A DNA stretch of 64,000 nt from Halovenus carboxidivorans (GTDB taxonomy: Archaea > Halobacteriota > Halobacteria > Halobacteriales > Haloarculaceae). Below, piece after piece: positions 7,811 to 16,208 of this stretch. The notes beneath the pieces were generated by a model, which was not told where the DNA came from, searched no databases, and saw nothing but the letters and a program-made list of their open reading frames with translations. The stretch spans positions 829,345-893,344 of the forward strand of contig NZ_WUUT01000001.1 of NCBI RefSeq assembly GCF_009831575.1, read 5' to 3'. Each line of letters begins with the position of its first letter. The stretch's first letter is position 1. The translations under genes were made by a program, and so were the position numbers.

Positions 7811-7907
7811 GCATGTGCTCCTTACTGGCTGGCCTACAAGTGTCTTACTGTCGCTTCCGACCGCCGCTGAAGAAAAGCTCCTGGGTGGTTAGCAGCCCAC
7901 TGTGGCC

Positions 7908-8159
7908 TTAAATCTCGCCGTCCTCTTCGAGCGCTTCCATGATGTCGTCGACGAACGACTCGACGTCGTCGTAGGGGAAGTCGCCGCCGCTGACGGTCTG
8001 GTTGAGCTCCATCGCCGTCATCGAGAAATCACCGGACTCGAAGGAGGTGGACGGACCGTTCGGCAGTGCCGGAACGAGATCCATCGGGCTGTTGATCGGG
8101 TAGTCTGCACCTTCGAACGCGTTGATGAACTGCTCGCGCAGGTCGTCTTTATCGACCAT
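7908..8159 (-). CDS. MTH865-like family protein
   Basis: The 83-aa acidic protein begins MVDKDDLREQFINAFEGADY and contains the segment MDLVPALPNGPSTSFESGDF, characteristic of MTH865-like small proteins. The family has a known fold (EF-hand-like helices) but no known function. The ATG at 8159 matches the usual N-terminus; the open frame extends upstream but that sequence is unlike the family. It is divergent from the large cupredoxin/DUF7282 gene. Confidence 0.85.
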   Translation of the reverse strand: MVDKDDLREQFINAFEGADYPINSPMDLVPALPNGPSTSFESGDFSMTAMELNQTVSGGDFPYDDVESFVDDIMEALEEDGEI

Positions 8160-8310
8160 ACCCGTTATTCGTGAACACCGCTGAAAAAGATTGGTGGTTT
8201 CCGACCGACAACGCTTCGCACACACCGCTGCCACCTCCCGAATCGGTCTCTCACCACGGCGCAGTAGGTACTGTGGGCTACTGTTACACACCATACATGT
8301 TAGCATGTTC

Positions 8311-8320
8311 TTTATCATAT
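8311..8320 (+). promoter_or_regulatory. TATA-like box of the cupredoxin/DUF7282 gene
   Basis: TTTATCATAT lies 24 nt upstream of the ATG at 8345, in an AT-rich stretch that contrasts with the GC-rich surroundings. The spacing fits a leaderless or nearly leaderless mRNA. Confidence 0.55.
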
Positions 8321-8344
8321 ACTCCCTACGCACAGTGATACTGT

Positions 8345-10906
8345 ATGCCAGACGATTCACTCGACAGTCCCCGGCGGCGGAAACTACTCGCAAGCATGGG
8401 TGCCGGAGTCGTTGCCTACGGGGCTGCTGTCGGCGGGACAGCGGCACAGACACAGCAAGAGGTCCAGGCGACGCTGAACAACATTAGCGCCAGCGCGTGG
8501 GAGGTGACGAGCGTCGAGGGCGACGACGAGTTCGCGGAGATGGGCGTGGAGAACCCGGAACTGACGCTCCGGGTCGGCACGCGGTACACGATTCAAAACG
8601 ACGGGTGGAGTTCGCATCCGCTCGAATTCCGTGACGCCGACGGTGATGCCCTGTTGAGTCAGAGTACCGACGGTTCGTTCGAGGGCGACTCCGAGACCGA
8701 CTGGGTCGACGACGGCACCTCCGTCTCGTTCACCGTCACGAGCGAGTTAGCGGACGAACTCGACAGCTACATCTGCACAGTCCACGGTCAGATGAACGGT
8801 TCGATCCGGACGGTACAGCAGAGCGACAGCGACGCGCCGGCCGACGTGACGATGAGCGACCAGTCCTCCGACGGTGTGACGGTCACCGTCGACTCCGCCC
8901 GTCTGGACGACGGCGGGTTCGTGACGATCCACGACTCGACGCTGCTCGACGGCGATGCAATCGGCAGTGTCCGCGGCACCAGCGAGTACATCGAACCCGG
9001 GAGCGTCGAGAACCTCGACGTCGAACTCGACGACCCGCTCGTCGAGGGTGATACGCTGATCGCGATGCCCCACCGGGACTCGAACGACAACGAGACGTAC
9101 GACTTCGTCTCCTCCGGAGCGAACGCCGATCCGCCGTACACCGCCGAGGGTGACGCTGTCACCGACGACGCGGACGTACAGGTCGACACCGCCGCCGCGA
9201 CGCTGATTACCGATCAGCGCTCGGACGGCGAGAGCGTGACGGTCGATTTCACCCGGGTCGACGACGGCGGATTCGTGACGATCCACGACTCGACGCTACT
9301 CGACGGCGACGCGCTGGGTAGCGTCCGCGGCACGAGCGAGTACCTCGAATCCGGAACGTACGAGGATCTCGAAGTCACGCTCGACGACCCGCTCGCCGAG
9401 GGTGACACGCTGATCGCGATGCCACACCGCGATACTAACGGCAACGAAACCTACGACTTCGTCTCTTCGGAGGCGAACGCCGACGCGCCGTACACCGACG
9501 ACAGCGGTGCGATCACCAACGCGGCCGATGTGCAGGTGACTGCGGCCGACGTGCGCATCAGCGATCAGGCCACCAACGGAGAGACGGTCACGGTGGATTT
9601 CGCTCGGGTCGACGACGGTGGATTCGTGACCATCCACGACTCGACGCTGCTCGACGGCGACGCAGTCGGCAGCGTCCGCGGCACGAGCGAGTATCTCGAG
9701 CCCGGAAGCGTCGAGAATCTGGAGATCGGACTCGACGATCCGCTCACTGAGAACGACACTCTCATCGCGATGCCCCACCGGGACACCAACGGCAACCAGA
9801 CCTATGATTTCGTCTCCTCCGGGGCGAACGCCGACGCTCCGTACACCGACAGCGACGGCGCGATTACCGACAGCGCCGCGGTCCAAGTCGTCGACGCGTC
9901 GGTCAGTTTCTCGCGGCAGGCGACCGCCTCTCCGACATCGACCCAGGAGGGTGCGACCGCGCCCGGCGTCTTCGCACAGGTGAGTGCCAACACCGAAACC
10001 GCGGTCGTCGTCACGTACGAGGACGGCGGAGACCTCGTCATCGCAGGTCTCGGCGTCTTCGGTGCGGACGCACTCAACGGCGAAGGCGTCACCGTCGCCG
10101 TCGAGGATGCAGGCGGCTTCCCGGGCCAGCACACCGTCCACGCGATCCCGGCGAGCGAACTCAGCGGCGACTACGCGCCCGGAGACACGGTTTCCGCGGC
10201 GACCGCCGGGGCGGTCGTCGACAACAGCACCGCGACGGTCCATCAGGCCGGACTGACCTTCGAGAACCAGACTACCCAGGGGCCGGTCGAAAGCGGCGAT
10301 ACGATGGCGACGGTCGACGCGTCGCTGTCCGGCGACGTGACCTACACCGTCGACGTGCACGTCACGAACAGCGAGGGCAGTCTCGTCGCGGCCGAGTGGA
10401 TCGGCTCGACGAACGTCCTGACCGGCGAGAACGAGGGGGCGGAGATCATCGCCGAGCGCGTTCCGAGCGACGGCGAGTTCAACGAACTGCCGTTCTCCGG
10501 TACGGACGCGTTCGTCGCGATGATCCACCTCGCACCAGACGCCAGTGCCGGCGAGTCAGCGTCACCCGGTTCGGGGCCGGTGGTTCCGAACGTCGACGCC
10601 GAAGCGGGTCCCGTCCCCGGCGGCGTGACCGCCCGTGCCGAAATTACCGCCGAGGAATCGATGGACGGCGAAGACGGCACGGACGGAGAGGACGGCATGG
10701 ACGGCAACGACAGCAGCAATATGGACGGTGGGGACAGCGAAGGTGGGGACGGCGGAGACAGTTCAGACGGCTCCGGGCCGGGCTTCGGTCCGTTCGCCGG
10801 CGCGGCCGGACTGGGCAGTCTCGCCGCCTACGCCTACCGGAAACTCGACCTCGACGCCGATCCGGCGACTCCCGAGGACGACGACCTCGACGAGGACTCC
10901 GAGTAG
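8345..10906 (+). CDS. Tat-exported cupredoxin protein with three DUF7282 repeats and PGF-like anchor
   Basis: The 853-aa protein starts with a Tat-type signal (SPRRRKLLA). A cupredoxin-like domain follows at about 38-158 with candidate copper ligands His91, Cys144, His147 and Met150 (YICTVHGQM). Three tandem DUF7282 domains occupy about 167-284, 285-401 and 402-517, each with a GGFVTIHDSTLLDGD segment and a PHRD[ST]N motif. Two further beta-rich regions and a low-complexity Gly/Asp/Ser linker lead to a PGF-like membrane segment (GPGFGPFAGAAGLGSLAAYA, about 811-830). Unusually, 19 mostly acidic residues follow the anchor. It probably functions on the cell surface, perhaps in copper binding or electron transfer; the DUF7282 role is unknown. 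Confidence 0.88.
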   Translation: MPDDSLDSPRRRKLLASMGAGVVAYGAAVGGTAAQTQQEVQATLNNISASAWEVTSVEGDDEFAEMGVENPELTLRVGTRYTIQNDGWSSHPLEFRDADGDALLSQSTDGSFEGDSETDWVDDGTSVSFTVTSELADELDSYICTVHGQMNGSIRTVQQSDSDAPADVTMSDQSSDGVTVTVDSARLDDGGFVTIHDSTLLDGDAIGSVRGTSEYIEPGSVENLDVELDDPLVEGDTLIAMPHRDSNDNETYDFVSSGANADPPYTAEGDAVTDDADVQVDTAAATLITDQRSDGESVTVDFTRVDDGGFVTIHDSTLLDGDALGSVRGTSEYLESGTYEDLEVTLDDPLAEGDTLIAMPHRDTNGNETYDFVSSEANADAPYTDDSGAITNAADVQVTAADVRISDQATNGETVTVDFARVDDGGFVTIHDSTLLDGDAVGSVRGTSEYLEPGSVENLEIGLDDPLTENDTLIAMPHRDTNGNQTYDFVSSGANADAPYTDSDGAITDSAAVQVVDASVSFSRQATASPTSTQEGATAPGVFAQVSANTETAVVVTYEDGGDLVIAGLGVFGADALNGEGVTVAVEDAGGFPGQHTVHAIPASELSGDYAPGDTVSAATAGAVVDNSTATVHQAGLTFENQTTQGPVESGDTMATVDASLSGDVTYTVDVHVTNSEGSLVAAEWIGSTNVLTGENEGAEIIAERVPSDGEFNELPFSGTDAFVAMIHLAPDASAGESASPGSGPVVPNVDAEAGPVPGGVTARAEITAEESMDGEDGTDGEDGMDGNDSSNMDGGDSEGGDGGDSSDGSGPGFGPFAGAAGLGSLAAYAYRKLDLDADPATPEDDDLDEDSE
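8843..9898 (+). repeat. Three tandem DUF7282-coding repeats
   Basis: Three in-frame copies of about 351-354 bp begin near 8843, 9197 and 9548. Aligned GAC/GAT-CAG codons fall at 8858, 9212 and 9563. Similarity is high at nucleotide level in the segments coding GGFVTIHDSTLLDG and MPHRD, which suggests duplication followed by recombination or purifying selection. Confidence 0.85.
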
Positions 10907-10911
10907 GAAAG

Positions 10912-11604
10912 TTACCGCGTCTCCTTTCGCCACTGTTTTCGGTCGACAACCTCGCCGTCGAGCAACTCCGCCGGTGCCTCGGTCGCCGCCCAGATGAACT
11001 GCGCGGCAACGTCCTCCGGGTCGTGGCCTCGCTCGCCGGAGAGTTCGGTCGCGACCTGTCCCGGGTCGACGACGCCGACGACGCGTTCGGTGTCCGCTCC
11101 GAAGCCGCGGGCGATGGCCTCTGCGGCGGCCTTCGAGACGGCGTAGGAGCCGTAGCCGGGGTACGGTTCCCGCGCGACCGATCCGGAGGCGACGAGAACC
11201 CGCGCATCCTCGGCAAGATGTGGGAACGACTCGCGGACGGTCGCGAACGTCCCGCGGGCGTTCGTCCGCATGTGATCGTCGAAGGCGGCGTAGCTCTCCT
11301 CGGTCAGCGGCGTCGATCCGGTCTCGCCGTGATAGACCGCCGCGTTCGCGACGACGCAGTCGATCTCGCCGCCGATCTCGGCGGCGGTCTCCATCAGTCG
11401 CTCGACATCGAACTCGTCGCGCACGTCCGCTCGCGTCGCTGTCGCCCGCCCGCCAGCGTCTTCGATTTCCTCGGCGACGGCCTCGATCGCATCGCTGTCC
11501 CGGGCACAGATGACGACGTGTGCGCCCGCTTCCGCGAACGCGTGCGCGACGGCCTCCCCGATCCCACGACTCGCTCCTGTGACGACGGCTGTCTGTCCGT
11601 CCAT
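10912..11604 (-). CDS. SDR-family NAD(P)-dependent oxidoreductase
   Basis: The 230-aa short-chain dehydrogenase has the cofactor motif TGASRGIGEAVA near the N-terminus, a VVANAAVYHG segment in place of NNAG, and the catalytic Tyr-Lys in YGSYAVSKAAAE. The start ATG at 11604 gives MDGQTAVVTGASRGIG; the frame extends further but without family resemblance. The substrate is unknown. It is convergent with the cupredoxin gene, with only 5 nt between their stop codons. Confidence 0.9.
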   Translation of the reverse strand: MDGQTAVVTGASRGIGEAVAHAFAEAGAHVVICARDSDAIEAVAEEIEDAGGRATATRADVRDEFDVERLMETAAEIGGEIDCVVANAAVYHGETGSTPLTEESYAAFDDHMRTNARGTFATVRESFPHLAEDARVLVASGSVAREPYPGYGSYAVSKAAAEAIARGFGADTERVVGVVDPGQVATELSGERGHDPEDVAAQFIWAATEAPAELLDGEVVDRKQWRKETR

Positions 11605-11700
11605 ACGCCGGTCTTCGGCCGGGCGCTCCTTAATTCCGACTCCGGGAGCCACGACGGGATCGATCCAATCACCTCCGGCGAGCAGACACCCGTTCCATCC

Positions 11701-12351
11701 TCACAGCCCCGGCAGCCCGTCGAGCGCCCGTCGCAGTCGCCCTCGCTCGTCGAGCCGTCGCATCCGACCGCGAATCATCGGGACGGCGCCGTCAGTGATC
11801 GTCTCGTATTCGAGTAACTCGAAGCGGTCGTCGCGGCGGAACAACTCGCCGGTGTCGCGGTTGAGATGACAGCCGCCGGCGACGGTGTGCCAGGCGGGTG
11901 CGAGCAGGTCGTGTGCGCGGCCGACGGCTCCGTCCCCGCGGACGTGTTCGAGAAATCGGAACTCGCCGCCCGGCCGCAGAACGCGAGCGACCTCGTCGAG
12001 GGCGGCCTCGTGGTCCGGGATCGTACAGAACACCAGCGAGGCGACGACGGCGTCGACGGACCCGTCGTCGTACGGGAGTGATTCGGCGTCGGCGTCGACG
12101 AGTTCGACGGCCAGATCCAGATCGGCCGCGCGCTCGCTCGCCCGGACGCGCATGTGCGGATCGGGTTCGACCGCGTGGAGTTCGACCCGTTCGTCGTAGT
12201 AGGGAAACATCGCCCCGGTCCCGGCCCCGAGTTCGAGGACGCGCCCCGAGAGGCCCGCCGCCAGCGCCTCGCGATGTTCGGGGAGTACCGTTCGCTCGGG
12301 GACGGCCATCACCGCGTCGTACAACCTCGCGACGATTGGATGTCCGGTCAC
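11701..12351 (-). CDS. Class I SAM-dependent methyltransferase
   Basis: The 216-aa protein has the SAM-binding motif VLELGAGTGAMF followed by an acidic residue in HAVEPD and the DADAESLPYDDGSVD segment. These are typical of UbiE/Methyltransf_11-type small-molecule methyltransferases. The C-terminal half (HDLLAPAWHTVAGGCHLNRD) resembles the METTL7-like subgroup. Substrate cannot be deduced. It precedes the SDR gene on the same strand across a 96-nt gap. Confidence 0.9.
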   Translation of the reverse strand: MTGHPIVARLYDAVMAVPERTVLPEHREALAAGLSGRVLELGAGTGAMFPYYDERVELHAVEPDPHMRVRASERAADLDLAVELVDADAESLPYDDGSVDAVVASLVFCTIPDHEAALDEVARVLRPGGEFRFLEHVRGDGAVGRAHDLLAPAWHTVAGGCHLNRDTGELFRRDDRFELLEYETITDGAVPMIRGRMRRLDERGRLRRALDGLPGL

Positions 12352-12393
12352 AGGCGGGGTTCGGTCAGCGGGGCAAAAACAGTGTGGGAACCG

Positions 12394-13668
12394 TCACTCG
12401 TATCGCAGCGCGTCGATCGGATCGACGCGGGCGGCCCGCCAGGCGGGGTACAGTCCGGCGACGATCCCCGTCGTGATCCCCATCGCGGTCGCGACGGCGA
12501 TCCAGCCGAACGGGACCGTGAACCCGACCTCGGCGTAGGCGGCCGCCCCGAACCCGACGATCAAGCCGACGGGGATTCCGACGACTGCACCGGCCAACCC
12601 GAGCAGTGTGGACTCTGCGAGAAAGAGTCCCATCACCTCGCGGTTGTGCGCGCCGTTTGCCTTCATGATCCCGATCTCCTTGGTCCGCTCGGTGACGCTG
12701 ACCAGCATGATGTTCGCGATTCCGAAGGCACCGACGAGTAGCGCCAGGATCCCGATACCGGAGACGAGTTGGATCACGTCGTTGAGCACCGACTCGATTC
12801 CGTCGACGATTGCGGCCGTCGACTGGACGGTCACTCCTTCCTCGACGACCTGTCCCGCGTCGGACTCCTCCTCGAAGTACCGCTCGATGCGGTCGCGGGT
12901 CTCGCTGACCTGGTTCGGCTCCGCGACGACGGTTACCTGCCGATACGCGGCCTGTTCGACACCCTGGGACGGTGACTCGACGGTATTGCCGTACTCCCGG
13001 TAGTACGGGTCCGTCGGGACGTAGACCTCGGCGCTGAAACTCCCGAAGACGTTCAGCCCGCCCCGGGCCTGTGAGATGATACCGACGACCGTGAAGTTCT
13101 CCTTGCTGTTGCCGTAATCGATCACGACGGTGTCGTTCACGCCGACATCCCCCTCAAACTCGTTGGCGGCAGTCTCCGACAGGACAATCTCCCCGGAGTC
13201 CCCCTGCTCGAAGGGGCCACCGCTCACGAAGTTCTCCTCCGGCAAGGCCGCCGGCGTGGTCGCGATGACGCTCTGTGGCCGAGTCTCGTTCTGGTAGCTG
13301 ACCGAACTGGCGTCGATACTCCCGCGTGGGATCACCGACCTGACGCCGTCGATCTGTGAGAGCTGATCTAAGTCGTGGACGGTGATTCCCGGCAGCGCGA
13401 TGTTCCCGAGTTCGTCGGCCGAAGGGGGCGGTCCGCCGTCGCCGCCCGAACTGGGATCGAGTCCCACGTCGCCGGTGACGATGATGATCTCGCTGGCGGC
13501 CGTGTCCTCGAACTCCCCGACGATGTCGGTCTGGACGCTCGTCCCGAAACTCGCGAAGATAATCACCGTCGCGATGCCGATAACGATACCGACCGTCGTC
13601 AGTGCTGATCGGAGTCGGTGACCGGTCAGCGACCGCCACGCGATCCCGATTCCGTCTCGAAACTTCAT
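12394..13668 (-). CDS. MacB/FtsX-type ABC transporter permease
   Basis: The 424-aa membrane protein has an N-terminal transmembrane segment (LRSALTTVGIVIGIATVIIF), a large external MacB_PCD-type domain (about 45-270), and three C-terminal transmembrane segments with the FtsX signature GIMKANGAHNREVMGLFLAE. Such permeases act in mechanotransmission or lipoprotein/peptide export. The start overlaps the upstream ATPase gene by 4 nt (ATGA), so the two are translationally coupled. Confidence 0.93.
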   Translation of the reverse strand: MKFRDGIGIAWRSLTGHRLRSALTTVGIVIGIATVIIFASFGTSVQTDIVGEFEDTAASEIIIVTGDVGLDPSSGGDGGPPPSADELGNIALPGITVHDLDQLSQIDGVRSVIPRGSIDASSVSYQNETRPQSVIATTPAALPEENFVSGGPFEQGDSGEIVLSETAANEFEGDVGVNDTVVIDYGNSKENFTVVGIISQARGGLNVFGSFSAEVYVPTDPYYREYGNTVESPSQGVEQAAYRQVTVVAEPNQVSETRDRIERYFEEESDAGQVVEEGVTVQSTAAIVDGIESVLNDVIQLVSGIGILALLVGAFGIANIMLVSVTERTKEIGIMKANGAHNREVMGLFLAESTLLGLAGAVVGIPVGLIVGFGAAAYAEVGFTVPFGWIAVATAMGITTGIVAGLYPAWRAARVDPIDALRYE

Positions 13669-14387
13669 TGCAGTGGCTCCGGTGTGGTCTGCTCGATTGA
13701 CTCGATGCCTTCGACGACCCCATCCGTGATGTGGATGATCCTGTCGGCGTGTTCTGCGATCCGGCGCTCGTGAGTGACGAGGATGATCGCGTTCCCGCGG
13801 TCGTTCGCGTCTTCGAGCAGTCGCATGATCCCCTCCCCGGTCTCCGTGTCGACGTTGCCCGTCGGCTCGTCTGCGAGGATCAGGTCGGGATCGGAAGCGA
13901 GCGCCCTGGCGATGGCGACACGCTGGCGCTGGCCGCCGCTCAACTCCTGTGGCAGATGGTCGATCCGGTCGCCGAGACCGACGTCGTCGAGCAGCGACCG
14001 CGCACGCTCACGACGGCGCGACCGCTCCCACTCCGCGAACAACAGCGGCAACGCGACGTTCTCCTCGGCAGTCAACCGCGGCATGAGGTTGAACGTCTGG
14101 AAGATGAACCCGATCCGCGTCCCTCGGAGCGCAACCCGCTCCGACTCCGATAGCGTCGGGATGTTCCGGCCGGCGACGACCACGTCACCGTCCGTCGGGG
14201 TGTCCAGCGCGCCGACGAGATTCAACAGCGTACTCTTGCCGGACCCGCTCGGCCCCATCACCGCGGAGTAACTCCCCGGCTCGAAATCGAGCGTGACGCC
14301 GTCGAGAGCGGTCACCGTTCCACCGAGATCGTACTCCTTTCGGACGCCGTCGAGGGAGACGACTGTCTCCGCGTCGGAAGTACCCAT
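13665..14387 (-). CDS. MacB/LolD-type ABC transporter ATP-binding protein
   Basis: The 240-aa ATPase has Walker A GPSGSGKST, a Q-loop in FIFQTFNLMPRL, the signature LSGGQRQRVAIARAL, Walker B LILADEPTGNVD and the H-loop in LVTHERR. It belongs to the MacB/LolD subfamily and partners the FtsX-type permease encoded directly downstream. It is divergent from a LolA-like surface protein gene at 14468, which may be functionally linked. Confidence 0.95.
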   Translation of the reverse strand: MGTSDAETVVSLDGVRKEYDLGGTVTALDGVTLDFEPGSYSAVMGPSGSGKSTLLNLVGALDTPTDGDVVVAGRNIPTLSESERVALRGTRIGFIFQTFNLMPRLTAEENVALPLLFAEWERSRRRERARSLLDDVGLGDRIDHLPQELSGGQRQRVAIARALASDPDLILADEPTGNVDTETGEGIMRLLEDANDRGNAIILVTHERRIAEHADRIIHITDGVVEGIESIEQTTPEPLQ

Positions 14388-14467
14388 TCAGTACGTATAG
14401 GGGCATCTGAGCAGTGAATGTTTCGACTGGCGAGGTTATATGATTCTCCCGCACGTATGGGAAATTA

Positions 14468-16129
14468 ATGAGCGCAACCGACCGTCGACGGGGACAGACT
14501 GCCGTCCTCGCTGTCTCGCTCGTCGCGGCCGTCGCGGTGGTCACTGTCGCCGGCCTCATCTTCGCCGGCAGTAGCTCACAGACAGCAGAGCCGACGGCCG
14601 ACGCAATCCTCGACGACGTCGAGGAGAAGTACAACGGCGCGGACTCGGTCGTCACGGACGCCGTGGTGACCGTCGAACGCGGCAATCGGACCGCACAGTT
14701 CGAGCTATCGGTGGCGACCGCCGGCGAACGCCAGGCACGGCTGAACATCTCCAGGGAGGACCGGTACGTCCTCCTCGGAACGGACGGCGAGACGATGTGG
14801 ATTCACGACCCCGAGACGACACTCACGGGCGTGCTCCGGACGACCGGCGACGGGGTCGCTGGCTCGCTCCGCGCGGGCACCGAACAGCAGCAGAGCGCCC
14901 TCCCCGGACTCCCCATCTCGGCCGGAGAGATCGAACCCGACGATCAGGTGTCCGAACTGCTCGCGGAGTTCGACGGAGAGATTCCGCCGCAGTACGAGGC
15001 GGCACTCGAAGACCTGCCGGAGAACGCCACGGTCGCTGATCTCGTCGGTGACAACGGGACTGAGGCCGATCTGCCGGGCGAGTTCGACCGAGATACCGTC
15101 GACCTCGGGCAGTTCTCGACCAACGACAGCGAGCGACTTGGCGAGTTTTCGATCAACGACAGCGCGCGATTTGGCGAGTTCCTGAACAACGATAGCTCGC
15201 GGTTCGGCACGTTCTCGCTCAACGATACCGCGCAGTTCGGGAATCTCTCGGCGGCGTTCGGTGAGACCCCCTGGACCGGCAACCGGTCCGCCGACGGCTA
15301 CGAGTTCGGCGGCTCCGACGGCTGGTCGCACAGTGGGGATGTCCTGTGGAACTCGACGGCTCTCGGCGGGTGGCGCGACGCCAACGGAACCCTCTCGGCT
15401 GGGAAACTCGACGGCTCTGCGTTCCGCGAGATGGCGTGGGTCGGTCAGCACTCCGGCGATTTCGAACCGGCCAACGCGACGGTCGACGCCGAACTCGTCG
15501 GCACGACGACGGTCGACGGAACAGACGCCTACGAACTCCGCCTGACGGGACTCCCTGAGGGGGTCGACGCCCGCCTCTGGGTCGGGGTGGACACCGACAC
15601 GATCCTCAAACAGCAGTTCACGGCCGACGAGACGACGGTGACCGTCGACGTGACCGACACCCGGTTCGACGTCGCCGCCGCGGACAGCACCTTCGAGCCG
15701 CCGGGTGCGATGACGGTAGTCGAAGGGAACCTCTCCGTCGTCGGGACGGCCGCCGAACTCGACGGACAGACGCCCTTCGATGCCGTCGCCCCCTCTGCGG
15801 AGTGGACGTTCGAGCGCGGCTACGTTAGCACCATCGAGGCCGGTGGCTTCCCCGGGTTCTCCGGGATGGAACTCCCGGACCGCGCCGTCTCCGTCTACGC
15901 CGACGGCAACGCCACGCTCGTGGTCAGTCAGAGCGACGCGCAGCGTCCGCTCCCGGACGCGGTGGTGAATCGCAGCGAAACCGTGACTGTGGGTGACAAG
16001 ACCGTCCAACTGTACGCGACCGGCGACCGGACCGCTGCCGTCTGGCAGACCCGGGGGACGCGAGTCTCGGTGGCCGGCGACATCTCCCGGAGTCGGCTCG
16101 AATCCGTGATCGGCGGAATCGACAGCTAA
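14468..16129 (+). CDS. LolA-like surface protein with sequon repeat
   Basis: The 553-aa protein has an N-terminal membrane anchor or signal (AVLAVSLVAAVAVVTVAGLI), followed by a region resembling LolA/DUF4367-type lipoprotein-carrier domains (ADAILDDVEEKYNGADSVVT and ISREDRYVLLGTDGETMWIH). Residues 214-257 form four 11-residue repeats, each with an N-D-[ST] glycosylation sequon. The C-terminal half has more beta-rich LolA-like sequence. A TATA-like TTATAT is near 14435, about 28 nt upstream. It diverges from the MacB-type transporter and may serve with it on the extracytoplasmic side, which is inference. Confidence 0.78.
   Translation: MSATDRRRGQTAVLAVSLVAAVAVVTVAGLIFAGSSSQTAEPTADAILDDVEEKYNGADSVVTDAVVTVERGNRTAQFELSVATAGERQARLNISREDRYVLLGTDGETMWIHDPETTLTGVLRTTGDGVAGSLRAGTEQQQSALPGLPISAGEIEPDDQVSELLAEFDGEIPPQYEAALEDLPENATVADLVGDNGTEADLPGEFDRDTVDLGQFSTNDSERLGEFSINDSARFGEFLNNDSSRFGTFSLNDTAQFGNLSAAFGETPWTGNRSADGYEFGGSDGWSHSGDVLWNSTALGGWRDANGTLSAGKLDGSAFREMAWVGQHSGDFEPANATVDAELVGTTTVDGTDAYELRLTGLPEGVDARLWVGVDTDTILKQQFTADETTVTVDVTDTRFDVAAADSTFEPPGAMTVVEGNLSVVGTAAELDGQTPFDAVAPSAEWTFERGYVSTIEAGGFPGFSGMELPDRAVSVYADGNATLVVSQSDAQRPLPDAVVNRSETVTVGDKTVQLYATGDRTAAVWQTRGTRVSVAGDISRSRLESVIGGIDS
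15107..15238 (+). repeat. Four 33-bp repeats coding N-glycosylation sequons
   Basis: Four in-frame 33-nt units encode GQFSTNDSERL, GEFSINDSARF, GEFLNNDSSRF and GTFSLNDTAQF. Every unit has Asn-Asp-Ser/Thr at positions 6-8. A fifth partial unit starts GNLS. Confidence 0.85.
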
Positions 16130-16208
16130 GAACTGTTCCCCCTCGTCACGGCGCCTGCGACCGGCCTGCAACACGGCTGTCCGCAGAAGGCGTCGTCACC
16201 CTCTCAGC

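Noticed and set aside
9296-10528. Long minus-strand open frame opposite the cupredoxin/DUF7282 gene
   Set aside because: Shadow of a repetitive GC-rich coding region; its internal repeats mirror the sense repeats and it has no recognisable domains.
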